A stretch of DNA of 64,000 nucleotides from contig JACDOX010000003.1 in assembly GCA_014549065.1 (NCBI GenBank), positions 15,999,877 to 16,063,876 of the forward strand, given 5' to 3'. Below, piece after piece: positions 21,731 through 34,115 of this stretch. Position numbers and translations under genes: made by a program. The notes under the pieces are model-generated. The model was not told where the DNA came from. It saw only the letters and a program-made list of their open reading frames with translations, and searched no databases. This DNA comes from Cardinalis cardinalis. Its lineage: Eukaryota > Chordata > Aves > Passeriformes > Cardinalidae. The first letter of the stretch is position 1, and the number at the start of each line of letters is the position of its first letter.

Positions 21731-24700
21731 GAAGCTGAAAAAAGAAAGGAAAGGAAGAGGATCCCTTTTTCCAGATGCCAGGAGAATACCAGCTACAGCA
21801 GCTGAAACTCTTGCTGGGAGCCCCAGGCTGACTCTTGAACCACCTTTGATAGGGCCAAAGCACAGTCAGGGTGGAATGGAGCACAACAAGGACTCCTACC
21901 ACGAGCTGAAGTCATCTTTTAGTCTTCACTGCAGGTGTTCCCATAGAGTTGCTGTATTGAGACATAATCACTCATTTAATATTAAAACAGTTTGTAATTT
22001 TAACTAGGGGCACCATATATAGCTATAGTCTTGCCTTAATATTTTTTTTAAGTAAGACTGGTGACTGATCTTTGATATGACACTTTTTCAGTTTGGGCAC
22101 TTAAAAAGTGAACCAAAAAACAGGCTTGTTTTTTTTTGTTTAAAAAAGCAAAATCTTGCTCATTTGCTTGTTCTTTTCTTTCTCTGAAAGAGAAATCTTN
22201 AGCAGCATTTCCTCCCCCTGCCCCTTCCCTTGTTAATCACTCAGCTATAGCTGCTTTCCAACACAACACTAATGTATGGTGGCTCATTTTATTGGCACAA
22301 AGGATGTGCTAAACATTGTCTTGTTCTCTTCCTTCAGTGTACACTTCCTAGAAAATGAAGAAAGCATTACGTATTCCCACTCTGCAGGATGCCAAACACA
22401 GACGTCTCCTGAGCAAACAGANTAAGTTATTCTGTGTAATAACTATAAAGGCAAGAATGAGATTACAAGAAAACATCCTCTACAGCTGTAAACACTATCT
22501 GTAAGGCTTACTATTCACCACCATTACATTTCCATGCTGAGCCAATTCCAACCCCTTCTCTTCTCACTGCTAAAGCAAGCACTNTTTCTTTTTTCCATTA
22601 TTTTGGATCTCCTATGTACAGTTTTTGCATAGAGGAAGGAACATGTGTTGATAAATGAGTCTGAAAGTCAATCAAAACCAACAATGAANCATGCACCTCT
22701 TCTTTTAAGGTTTAATAGCCCCCCAAAAATATTTTTAAAAAATCAGGAGTGAATAGCCTAGGGAGTTTCTGCTTTGGCAGAAGTAGAGTAAGGCAGTAGC
22801 CAAACACATTGCTGCTGGCATTCAGTCNTGGATATTTTAAGCCAGCAAAATCATAGCTTGATTCAGTATAATTAAAAGAGATGCTCAAAGGGGGCACTGT
22901 AAGGCTAAGTGGAGAAATTATACAAAATGTATTTTAACAATCAACATTACTTGGGCAATCAAAGNAGAGGGGAAATGGTGTTTTCTACACTTTGAAACTA
23001 AATCAGGAAAATTGAAAAAAAGACACTCATAGCAGTAATTAGATGTGAATTCTCCCCAGCTCCCTAAAACAGTCTGTTTGGAACAGTGCTATGTGTTAAA
23101 TCCTGCATGCTCCAGGCCTGAATTTCTGCACACAGTCAGAGACTGTACAAATAATTGCAATCCACTAACNAAGGTCTGCTTAAAGCCAGGTGTTGCTCTT
23201 TTATTTAGAACAATGTTGGACATTTTGCTGTCATTGCAAAATGGACAAACTTACATCCACATGCAAAGTCTTTCATAGCACTATCCACTGCAGTGTTTCA
23301 CTGCAGCTGCTTTATCTTGATTATGGTGAGGGGGGAAAAGCCATTAACCAGTTTGATGACTGGTTAAAGAAACCTCATGTCTAAAACTTTTAGTCTCATC
23401 TCAGCTATTCCTGTCAAGCTCCATATGGTCCCTATAACAAACAATTATCACTCTATAAGAAAATGTGAATTTCTGTCCAGTTTGTCCAGTTTCTAATGGA
23501 GTTTGGACACGTTCTGCTCATTCTGTTATTTTGCAGTCACTCTTCTCATTTTTTAATGACTTTATAAACAGAGCAATGAAGAGTGCTATTGTGTTCTGCT
23601 GCAGCTGATTTACATCTGCATTAAATACTCCTTATGGCTCCCTCCAGCAGTGCACAGCACTTGCAAGGAACCATATGAAGCTCAGCCTAAGGCCCAGGGA
23701 CAATGCCAGAATGAAGCCAAGGGGTCTCATTACCAAGGGAGAAGTTGGGGTCCCCCAGCACTTGAAGGGAGAGGGAAAGAACTATGAGCCATACACACTG
23801 ATTTTATTTTTTGCATGCATGATAGTGATCCATATGGTGACATTTCATCAATAAATTTATTAGCAACATTAAGCATCAGGTTTCTAGCCTTGTGTTCAGA
23901 ATCNATGCCCACTGTACTCAAAATGCTACAGTGGACTTGTGGCAGGGAAGTTGTAAGGATCTTTGACTTCCAAGCCTTTGGCATAGGTAATTTGGTGGCA
24001 GAATGAAGATAATTCAGACTGCAGCATTTTTATAATCAGGCTGTGTAAAGCCACATGGATTAGATACAGGAATGGCATACAAGATAAGATAAAAGAAACC
24101 CCCTTTGTCCAGACTGCAACATGGTCCCTCTACTCCTCAGGATCCGTGGTAAAGGAAGCTCTCTACAGTTTCTCCTTAGAGAAATCTGATGGGGATCATA
24201 AATCAGGCCAATACNTTAAGGCTCTTAAAAGAATGACTAGAAATATTGTCTTATTTCAAATTCAGCTTAGTCTAATTTGCTTTACTGAAGCAAAGTGGCT
24301 GCAGAGGCATCACAAACTGGTCATGGCCAAGACCATGCTCTGTCCTACCCTTCCAGCCATTTCCTATATCACCTTTCAGTGCACTGAGCAGTCTGTCTCC
24401 AGGCATCACACAGGGCAATTGTTCCACANGCTAAGAGAAAAACCTACCTGCCACAGGCAAATGTAACTGGTCTTCTGACCTTACCTTCAAATAAACAGAT
24501 GATTATTTCACTTTGGTGTTGTTTCTTCAATGTATTTATAGGCACTTTTTTATCATTAATTGGGAATGAATGTGAATCCAGAGAGTACAGGTGGTGTGAA
24601 ATGACATTTTAGAGTGGCTTCACTTTTNGAGAAAAAATATAGAAGGCACACAAATCTGTAATTAAAGAAAAATTTTGTATTTGTCAAAGTTCTTTTGATT

Positions 24701-27700
24701 AGCCTTAACATGCATCTTATATAGTATTAAAAAAAAAAGGCAAACATAAAACCACAATTCATNCATTCAGGTAATTTTTCAAATGCATCCAAAAACTCTA
24801 CTCAATAGTATAGAGGACCACAACCCAGCCTGAAAATCTGGTAGTCAGGCTATCCATAGTGATCTCATGGTTCTGCTATGATTCAGGAACATAGAAATCC
24901 ATTTAAATGCTTTCATTAATCCCTGATGCTTTTACTGTATGCAAAAGGCACGCAGCTTAAATACAGAGTTATTCAACAGGTTTTAACCTTCTGCCATGAC
25001 TCCTTCCTGAATCTCACTGGCTTGGGGAGGGAATCAAATGATGAATCTGAACTGCAACAATGAAAAATTTAGAGACAAGTTAGGGCAAAAGGTTTTGCAA
25101 GACATGACTACCATGACCAACACATTTGAGTGAATATATGGTATTGTGAGGGCCACGGTTCATCACCTTTCTACACGAACAGGAAAACATTCAGCTTTAC
25201 CTTGCTGCAAATAAGTTGTGCAACTCCCATACAAACTGCTGCAGACAGGAACTNAAAACTAAAAAGGAGTAAAGGAAGAGCAAGAGCCTTTTTTACTGAA
25301 AACAAGCAATTTATCTGTATTTCACCTCAAAGCTCATTGACGCTCATTTACATGCATTGTTACATGATTGTTTTGGTTTTGTTGCTTTGAAGACAGTTAN
25401 ATGGTAAAAATTAGGTTCTGCTCCTTGTCTTCTCATTAAGCTAATAGCCAAAAAATCCGGCATCAAAAATAAAAATAATTTATTATAATAATAATATAAA
25501 CATGTCAGAAGCAGACACATGAGGTACAGACTAACTCACCAGCTCTATATTCCCACTGAAAAGAGGTGCNCACTGTCCTGCACAGCTCCTCCCAGAGCCA
25601 TTGGAGCTTATCCTACTCACAGGAATCAAAAGAAATAATAACTGTGGCCTTAAAAAAAATTAAGCACTTCCATGAACTCAAGAACATGGCTCTTTATCTT
25701 CCAAGTCTTTCTGGCAGCTCCTTTTCATATGGCAGCACTCAGGCAGCTGCAAACACAGGCAAGCCACAGAGCAGCACTGCCAGCCAGCCAGCTGCCAGCA
25801 TCTTCAGGCTGTCTGGAGCATCCAGCTCCTTGGAGCTCTCTGCCACCTCAAACCGTTACATTTTCCTGATGAATTGCTCTGGGGCTGGGTCTCTGCCACT
25901 GTCCCCTCAGCCCCACACAGGCACCATCCCTGTTAGGGGAGGTAAAGGCCTCTGCTCTGTCTCACTGCAATACTGAGGCACCGCGTCTGGGATTTCACAG
26001 GGAACTGTGTCCCTGCAAACACATTGACACGGGCACCCATCTCCCCTGCCCTGACCCAGTAACTTCAGTTTTGTTACCAATGCCTAGAACACACCCACCA
26101 CACCCATCTTTTAAACTTCACTGCAGCAACCTTAAATTAGTCAGATCAAGGGGAAGGGAAAAATATGCCAGAACTAAGGAAGCAGTGTTTGCATCATGGA
26201 ACATTTGCTTGCAAGCTTCTTTCAAATCTAAATCAGGACCCACCATCTTTTTGTCTGCCTGTTTTTTTTCCAAGCTCTGCTAAAACTTTAAGCAGCACAA
26301 TTACAATAGTAGGTCTTGCAGCACTCAGTAATAAACATTTACCACAGCAAAGACAACATAAATTTCTTAATTTAAAAATCAACCAAGAAAAATAATTTTT
26401 CCTTTATTAAGATAAAAATCAAAACTGTCNTTATTTCCTTATTTTTTAAGATAAAATTTAAATTAACTACTATGCTGGAAATACATCAGGGGAATTCATT
26501 CTTCTGTTTCAGATTTGAAGGATTAACTCTTCAATTATTAAGTTGTACCAACAGCTGATCACTTGCTGTGCAGTCTATTTTTGAAAGTACATGAAAGATT
26601 AGCGTAACCAGAATACCTAGAATAAGAACATTTAGCAAAACCCTGCCATGCAGAAATCTGAAATTAGTGTTTGAGAGCCAGTATATCAATTTACAGCTAA
26701 TGCCAGGCTTGCTCTCAGGGGGGCTCAGGTCACTTTTTAATGGCCTTCAACAGCTGCACACACACAACCCTCCTCCCTCCCCAAACCACCACCCAACACA
26801 CAAGTATTGTTTCCAACTATGGGGGCAGTTCAAATCCTTACTAAAAACATTTGATGCCTGCTTTACATTCAAAGTTACATATTAATTCACAAAAGGAAGG
26901 ACATCACAATTTTCTCTTAAAAAAAAATAAAAGGCTGGGGTGGGAGGGGGCTATTTTAAACTGGGATAGATGCATTCCTCTAGAGCTGCCAGAAGGTCCC
27001 TTCGAGGTCCTGCTAAAATCCTGGTGACCTTATCACAGAGGATTTGTACTTTGCAGAGCTCCAGGGTAAAAAGAAAAGAGAGAGGAACCAGAAATCCCTC
27101 CAAAGCATCATTCTCTGCTGACTGCTACTGTTTGCAAGTCCCTCTAACTGAGGTGTTGGTCCTGCAGGAACTGCAGGCAGGTCAGGAAACAAGAGCCCTT
27201 CATGCAGGTCCTGTCCCTTTTGAATGTCTCCTGAATGTCTCACCCTGCCTATAAAATGCAGGGATCTCTCTGATAAGCCCCTCAGTATGCACCTCTCTGC
27301 ATCTGTTTCCTTAAAAAATTCAGCATGTCTAAGCCCAGCAGAGTGCATCTTTCTGTTTGAAGCAGCNCCTCACTTTGCAAGAACTCACATTTTCAGGATC
27401 TGTCCCCAGGCAGCAAGTCTAGTGAAAGTTGTCCAAATGAATGATGGCTTTCAGCATATCCTCCTGAAAATTGCAGCCCATGAAGGGTTTACTGCTGTAC
27501 CATGACCTGCTAGCTCCAGGTTACAAGGACCTGGCAAATACAGATATCAAACATAATATCAAACANGTTACCTTGTTTTAAAAACTCCTTTAACTGAAAT
27601 AAAGCATTTCCTCAGAACTCACTCCATAGACNTGAGTAAGCAGAGACAAAAAGGGACATGAAATAAATCAAGTCTTCATAAATTTATGTGACCCCCTTGA

Positions 27701-30700
27701 GCACAAGTTTTATTTCTCCAGTAACTTCTGCACTGTGCCAAAGCAGAAGAGAACTCAGGCACAGCAGCAGCCAGATGAGAGGGTACACAATGATTGATCA
27801 GCTTTGAAACAAGAATTACAGCTCTAGCAGGCATTAACAAGNCATCAGCAGAGCAGGAGTTAAGAGCATGGCCTCTACTTTACTAGTGGGAATAGTTTGG
27901 AAAACAGAAATAGTAGGAATAGGACCCCTTAAAATTACTTTAGTTTTTATTAACATATTTTTACAGGACATCCCAGTTAAGCCAGGCAGCATGTTTACAA
28001 TAGGNTCCTGTCTAAGGACAGCTTAAAACTATTATACAGTACATACAGAAGGACAATACAGTCCCAGTACAAGCTACCAGCAGGCAGTAAATCACTCAAA
28101 ACCTCATGTTACACCTGATTAACTGCTTGGCTCCAGTACTGCAGCCTACTCCAAGAATGCTTGCTTCAGTGTAGNTAGGAGTTGTCAGAGAATTTATGTC
28201 ATCTGATGGCAAGTTACATAAAATAGTGCCCCAGTGTATCATTTAAGAAGCATTACTTGGCATGAGCTGCAGGAGTGTGTGGCTTCACACCTGCAGTATC
28301 CTCTGGTGCTATGTATTCCTTAAAAGTGGACTCCATTTAGATGTCTCATTTACTAGAAGAAATCACATCACCTCTGTCCCAATGGGATCATACAAGCCTG
28401 GATTACAACTCTATCTGAATTACAAACACATCCAAAACTTTATCACCCACGAGTCAGTCTACCCTCAACATGGCAATGCAATGAAATGAAACTTCCCACA
28501 AAATTTTCCCTGATTCTACACATGGCTTAAAAATAGATACCTTTGTAAATATGAAGACCTTACATTTTTCACTAAATGTACAAGCCAGAGAGTGGACCAA
28601 ACAGTGAAACCTTGCCACCACTGCACACAAAGGAAAACTTGTTTCTCTGAAGTTCAAAGGCAGCCCAAGCCACTAGAAAGGCAAATTTCGAGAGCATCCC
28701 NAGGTCCATAGATTGGATGTGTGTCAAACATGCAAGGTACTGTGAAAACCAAGCAATAGTCCTTATGAAGTCTGTGTTTATCTCACAGTCAATCAGCAAG
28801 ACACTTGGCATTATCTGAGATGCTGTGCATCTTGATCAAGAGTTAGCATCCTGTAAATCAACAGAGGTGTTCAATTGTACAGTCTGCTAGCCCTGATTCT
28901 GTGTGTTCCTACACAGCTTTTTTCAGAGTTGTGCTGGAATTCAGCAGAAAGCTGGATGCCAATTTCAGCAGTAATATCATCTGCACCACACACACAATGA
29001 AATTAAATATTTCTATGGAGTTCCTCACACTTGGCCAGCAGGAGGAGGCTTGCTTATATGCTTTTGTAAGATTANGCAATCATCACATATTTTTAAAGTG
29101 CAATCTTATTATCTCTTTCCTCAGGCAAGGCAGTGATACTCCAGCTTTACCCTGGATAAACTGTTGAGGTGGTCTGTACTTCAAGTGTCTGCAAGAAGTG
29201 TAAACCCAGTAAAGAGGACAATTTCTTGCATTTAGCACATTGCAATACACACAGTAGGCTGAGCCTCTGAATTCCTCCTCTTGCTTATTGGGGCAATTTT
29301 GTATAATAACAATTAGATCACAGGAAAACATTTTCTTCTAAAATTAAACAAGGAGTTGAATTAAAATCAGAACAAGTTTTCTAGAATAGCAGCAGAACAA
29401 CAGAGCACAGATGTCTGGACTGCAAACATATTTACCTATGTTTTCTGCTCAGTCATTCCAGCATTTCCACAGCTATCACAAGAAGAGCTTTAACAAATGA
29501 AAAGTTAAAAAATGATGTTAAATCACTTTTCCCTGGAAGAAGATGAAAAAAAGTTCTTCTGGTTTTAGTAAGGGGTAAGACTCAAGCTAAATGCTGAGGC
29601 CGTGGTGAAACAGATACGAAAAATCCATTAGAAATCTTGACATGGAAATGCAGATTAATGCATCCACCAGCTGTAGTGACATTTAAAGGAGAGGAAGCAT
29701 CTGAATGGTGCCACCATGGTGGCCTTTAGACACAAGCACCTGAGTAACTGAGAGGAAAGAAAGAAACGNGCGCCTGTTCCCTAGCAAGGTGTGACACGGG
29801 ACATAGGCACCAAGCACCAGGGAGCTGCAATCTGAAATGGAAATGCACACAACAGCAACAGGGGGAAGGTTTTTGGCTAAGCAGTTAATTCTGGGAGGAG
29901 GGTTTCAGGATTGGTAAGCTGAGAGCAGCTGCTCAGAGGACTTCTCTCTCTGAACCCAGAATAGCACAGGACTTGTCCTTACAGATGGCAAAGCTTCAAG
30001 GGACAGTAGCTCTGGCAGGAACACCTTTAATGATGCCACATTTTTGGATTCAGAGCTCGTAGCTGGGAAAGGAGGAAATGTAGGTGTGATGGAAGCAGCT
30101 CAGCAGTTGTACGAGTCAGCAAGGCAGAACACAAGTGCTCCCAGGATTTAGGGAATTGCTCTCCAAGCCTTTGGGTGAGATGTGGCCAAGGAGCTATGCT
30201 GCTGAGACACAAGCCACTGGGCACAGCCCAGGATCTTTGTAGCCACCAGACACACTGCAGGGCACAGAGTCCAGGAGTGTGCTCACCAGGTGCCATTTAC
30301 AGAGCTCAGCACACTGTGCAGACTTGACCTTTGCAGATTTGAGGTGATCACTTCAACTGGTTCTGGTTTGGAAAATACAAAATTAGTAAAACAGCTTTAC
30401 CCAGCTTTCTAAACTCTGGGTGCTTTTATTTAATGGCAAGAAAAATCAGAGGCTCAGTCTCAACTAAAGTTTCAGTGAATTTAACAGCTGAAAATGTGAC
30501 AAAGGCTGGCTCATTCCCTTGCTCAATCACCTGCAGATGCACCAAGTGGAAGCAGTGGCATCTGCCCATACAGACTCAGTGACTAAGTGCAGGTATTACC
30601 TNTACATGATTTTCTTTTCCCGGTATCGCAATCCTTCACCTGGAGCATCAAATACCAGAGCCATGATGTGTTAACACCACCTTTCCTGTGGGGCTGTGCT

Positions 30701-33289
30701 CTACCACTTCACAGAAGGCTTCCAAGAAGCTGTGTGCCTCTGGTAATTCAGACTGCTAGAGACACCCATAAGGCAAAACTGAACGGAACCTGCTGTATTC
30801 CTTCCAAATGGATCCATGCAATTTTTACATCTACTTTCAAAAATGCACCAAACATACCCAGGGGAAATAAGCTAACAATGTGGACTGCTGCCTGAAATAA
30901 TTATACAGATAGCTCAGGGCGTTTAGAGTAGTGATGAAAGAAAAGAAACAAGAAAAAGCCATTACCAGGCTTCACAGCAATAACGTGATTTAGCAAATCC
31001 CGCACTTTCCATTCCACAACAGNAACTTTGCCATTGCCTAGATTTATAAATACCATACTGCACACGTTGGTTTTCCCTGTTTAGGAGTCCCTGCTGAGAA
31101 GCTCAGTATTGCACTGCAAACACTCCTATAGCAGAGGGCTATCCACTGCTCTCATTTTGACATACCTGCAGATTTGTCACTCCATCGTTATTTCACTACA
31201 CGGCNTTGTAAAAAGTGATTTTACTGCAAATAAGACCACCTGCTCATAAAAAGGCTTGCACATTCAAGTGCAGTACTGAAAGACAGCTGTGCTTTGCCAG
31301 GGTGCCAGGCTAGATCAATTCTTGCTGAGGAACAGCACAAAGATAGGTAATGGACTGCAGGATGCCTCCAAGCCAGAGCTGTGAGCTGAGCTGTCTAAAC
31401 ACATAGCAAGCCTCAAAATCCTGACAAGCTTTCTGTTACTGAACTTCAAGAGAATTTAAAGGGAACTCAGGCACAATTTCTGGGTGAGCATAGTTTGACA
31501 AGGCTCTGAAAAATAAGCCTTTGGAGTTCTTTAATATTTTCTTTAAATTAAATATTCATCTGATAGTAGTTAAACAATATAGTGGCAAGTTTTAACGTGT
31601 GCAATGAAATGGTATTTCACTACCCTCAAATAACCAGCAGGATGAGATATCAGAGGCATTAGCCCTGACTGTATTATTCTTCCACTGAAACTACACCTAC
31701 AGTATTTCAGCATTACAACAATTTGCACTTGCATCATCTTTTCCCTTATTAAAAAACCCCAACACAACCTGACCACTGTTTCTACAAGCAGCTCTTGCTC
31801 AATTCAAGTACTATATCCAAACAGATTTATGCTGCACNTTCTTTTGTCATGAAAGTACTAAATTCCAGATGATGAGCATATGTGGGTGTCTGCTCCTGAC
31901 TCTAAATCCTGTTTAAAACATATATTTCAAAGATACTTTCCATTTGGTCAAGGTCAATGGGGAGGAAGCAGGAAAAACTGAATTGTTAAAACTGCACAGA
32001 AGGATTAAGAAAACTCTGCACAAGAGGTTTGATTCAATGCTAATTTTAGCAGGATTCAAATCTGTAACTTACTTGAATGTCTTAGTTTATTAAGGCTTTA
32101 AAGCTTGGACTCCATGAGAGTATCATCAAGTAGAAACAATAGTGTGAACACATTAATAAATAACGTAGTTTAGAAGATACCTGTAAACATTTCTAGTACT
32201 AAACCAGCCAAATTACACCTATAGTCACTTGTTGGTCTCATCTCACAAGCATTCCCTTTGTTTGTTGCATGTAATATCCCAGAATGGCAATTTCAATAGA
32301 AACCCAGGCTGTTTGGGATCCATGTGTCAGGGCTACAGCACACCTCCCTGGAAAACCAAACAGGGATACAAATAAAAAAAAGAAGGAAACANAAGTTGAC
32401 AGATAAAGGCAGAGGTGATCTTTAAAATTACTTATGCTGTACCCAAATATCCTTATTTATTTTTATTATGATGATTTTAATAACAGTCTCCTCAAAAAAA
32501 AAAGTATGGTAAGACAGGTCTAATTATAATATAAGCTCCTATTAGCAAAAATAATGCCAGTGCCATCATCACAATGGCATTCTTGTGCAAAACCAAGAAC
32601 TTTGCCAGGAAACACACTTTCCAGATGGATATAGCTACATGCAATTTACAGATAGGGAAACAGAGCCACTGAAAGCCAAGAGCTCTACCCTAAGGGGCTT
32701 TGCCTCAAATTTGAGTTAGAGATTCAGCTGAGCAACTTGCCTACTGCTTCAAATGCTGATCNTTGCTCTGCTTCCACCTTCTACTCCCTTTCTGCATTTC
32801 TACTGTTTATTCAACTGCACACCCTCTGAACAGTGCACACCTGGGTTGAGACATGCATACAGTTTAACAAAAAACAGCCAGGGCCTCTAAGGATCCTCAC
32901 CANACACACATTATCTGAGTGGCAATAGTCTTAAGGCTGGCTATGGGATGGATGGGAAAGAATGACTGCAAGAGGGAAATTTTACTGAAATAAAGCTCAT
33001 TATATATTAATATAATACTTCTATTTAGCAAAAATTACACACAACTTCACCACTCTGGAGAACCTTTGTTATGAACATGCTTTTTTTTCTCCAAGTCAAA
33101 CAAGAGTATCTACTAGAGATTAAGATATAAATGCTAAAAAAAGCACACAAAAGGAACCATAATTAGAAAAATCCCTTTTCAGACAATTTACCAAAATAGT
33201 AAATCAAGTACTAGAAGAACTGAAATATTTTATTACAGTGGAGAAGTGCTTACTGCTGTGATCTGGCAGATACTGTGACACAGACAAAC
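21731..33289. other. Long non-coding stretch, no gene recognised
   Basis: About 11.5 kb without a supported gene. Features seen: poly-A/T runs (about 22126-22150, 26918-26930, 32495-32504), purine or pyrimidine tracts, and a CA-rich run near 26755-26768. The minus-strand frame at 23730-23984 (includes NLMLNVANKFIDEM) looks partly protein-like but lacks an acceptor, and so is not called. The direction of any transcription here is unknown. Confidence 0.45.
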
Positions 33290-33512
33290 CTGAATGCTGA
33301 TGAAAGAAATGGGCTCCTACAATTTGAATCTTGCCTTTGCTCCTGGGCTTCTTGAAGCACCTTTTCCAAGCAGCATTCTCTTTAACCAATTTTCCATATT
33401 CAGAAAGGCTATTTGCAACTGATGGAAGGAATGCTGATCTCATGTTTTNGTGGACAACAACTCCTTGGATTGTCTGAATCCCAGGGCGAGACACAACTTG
33501 CTTTACAAAATG
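33290..33512 (-). CDS. Possible coding exon of an unidentified minus-strand gene
   Basis: On the minus strand, an acceptor GTTTAATTCCAG (ending at 33513) is followed by a phase-0 frame open for 74 codons to a CAG|GTTTGT donor. The translation is coherent: HFVKQVVSRPGIQTIQGVVV, an unresolved residue, then MRSAFLPSVANSLSEYGKLV, KENAAWKRCFKKPRSKGKIQ and IVGAHFFHQHS. The same frame stays open past the donor for about 28 codons to a TGA near 33204, so it could instead be a last exon. A CR1 tail lies only about 130 bases to the right. No family recognised; a decayed element or chance frame remains possible. Confidence 0.35.
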
Positions 33513-33644
33513 CTGGAATTAAACACACCCCATAACACCCGTTACTTTGGCTTCATTTCAAGTGAGCCTCCATGTCCTACCCAGCTGGCAGAGGATGAAG
33601 CCAAGCCAAGCCAATGTTTAGGCAAGTCAAAGTAGCTNTGGAAG

Positions 33645-34115
33645 GAAAATCTGGTTTGGAAAAAAGTTATGTCAAACAGGTCCAGAGGAGCGCCACAAAC
33701 ATGCTGAGAGGGGCTGGAGAATTTTCTAAATGAGGACAGGCAGAGAGGGTTGGGGTTGTTGAGCCTAGAGAAGCAAAGGCTCCAGGCAGAGCCTGTAGCA
33801 GCCTGCCAGCGCTTATCAGGGCCCACAGAATAGATGGGAAGGGTCTCTATCAGGNAGTGTGGCAACAGGATGAGGAGTAACAGTTTTAAACTCAAAGAGG
33901 GTAGATATAGATAGTGAGAAGANATTCTTCACTGTGAGGGCAGTGAGACACCAGATCAGGCTGCCCGGAGAAGCTGTGGATGGCTCCATCCCTGGCAGTG
34001 TTCAAGGCTGGAGCTCTGAGTAACCTGGTCTCATGCAAGCTGTCCCTGCTCATGGCAGGGTATTGGAGCTAGACGCTTTTTAATGTCCCTTGCAAACCAA
34101 ATCCTTCAGTATCTG
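33645..34115 (+). mobile_element. CR1 retroposon, 3' fragment
   Basis: Contains the familiar CR1 3' segment: GTCCAGAGGAGCGCCACAAA near the left, then TTGAGCCTAGAGAAG, GGCAACAGGATGAGG, ATTCTTCACTGTGAGGGCAG, GAAGCTGTGGATGGCTCCAT, and near the end GGCAGGGTATTGGAGCTAGA with a decayed tail. CR1 is the dominant LINE of birds. Usual 5' truncation; the encoded protein is not intact. The minus-strand open frame across it is spurious. Confidence 0.93.

Noticed and set aside
21441..22007. + strand open frame of 188 codons
   Set aside because: Runs through the interspersed repeat copy and has no splice or conservation support.
23730..23984. Minus-strand frame including NLMLNVANKFIDEM
   Set aside because: No AG acceptor in a pyrimidine context upstream and no donor in phase. 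Likely chance.
33542..33895. Minus-strand 117-codon open frame
   Set aside because: It is the antisense of the CR1 3' fragment.
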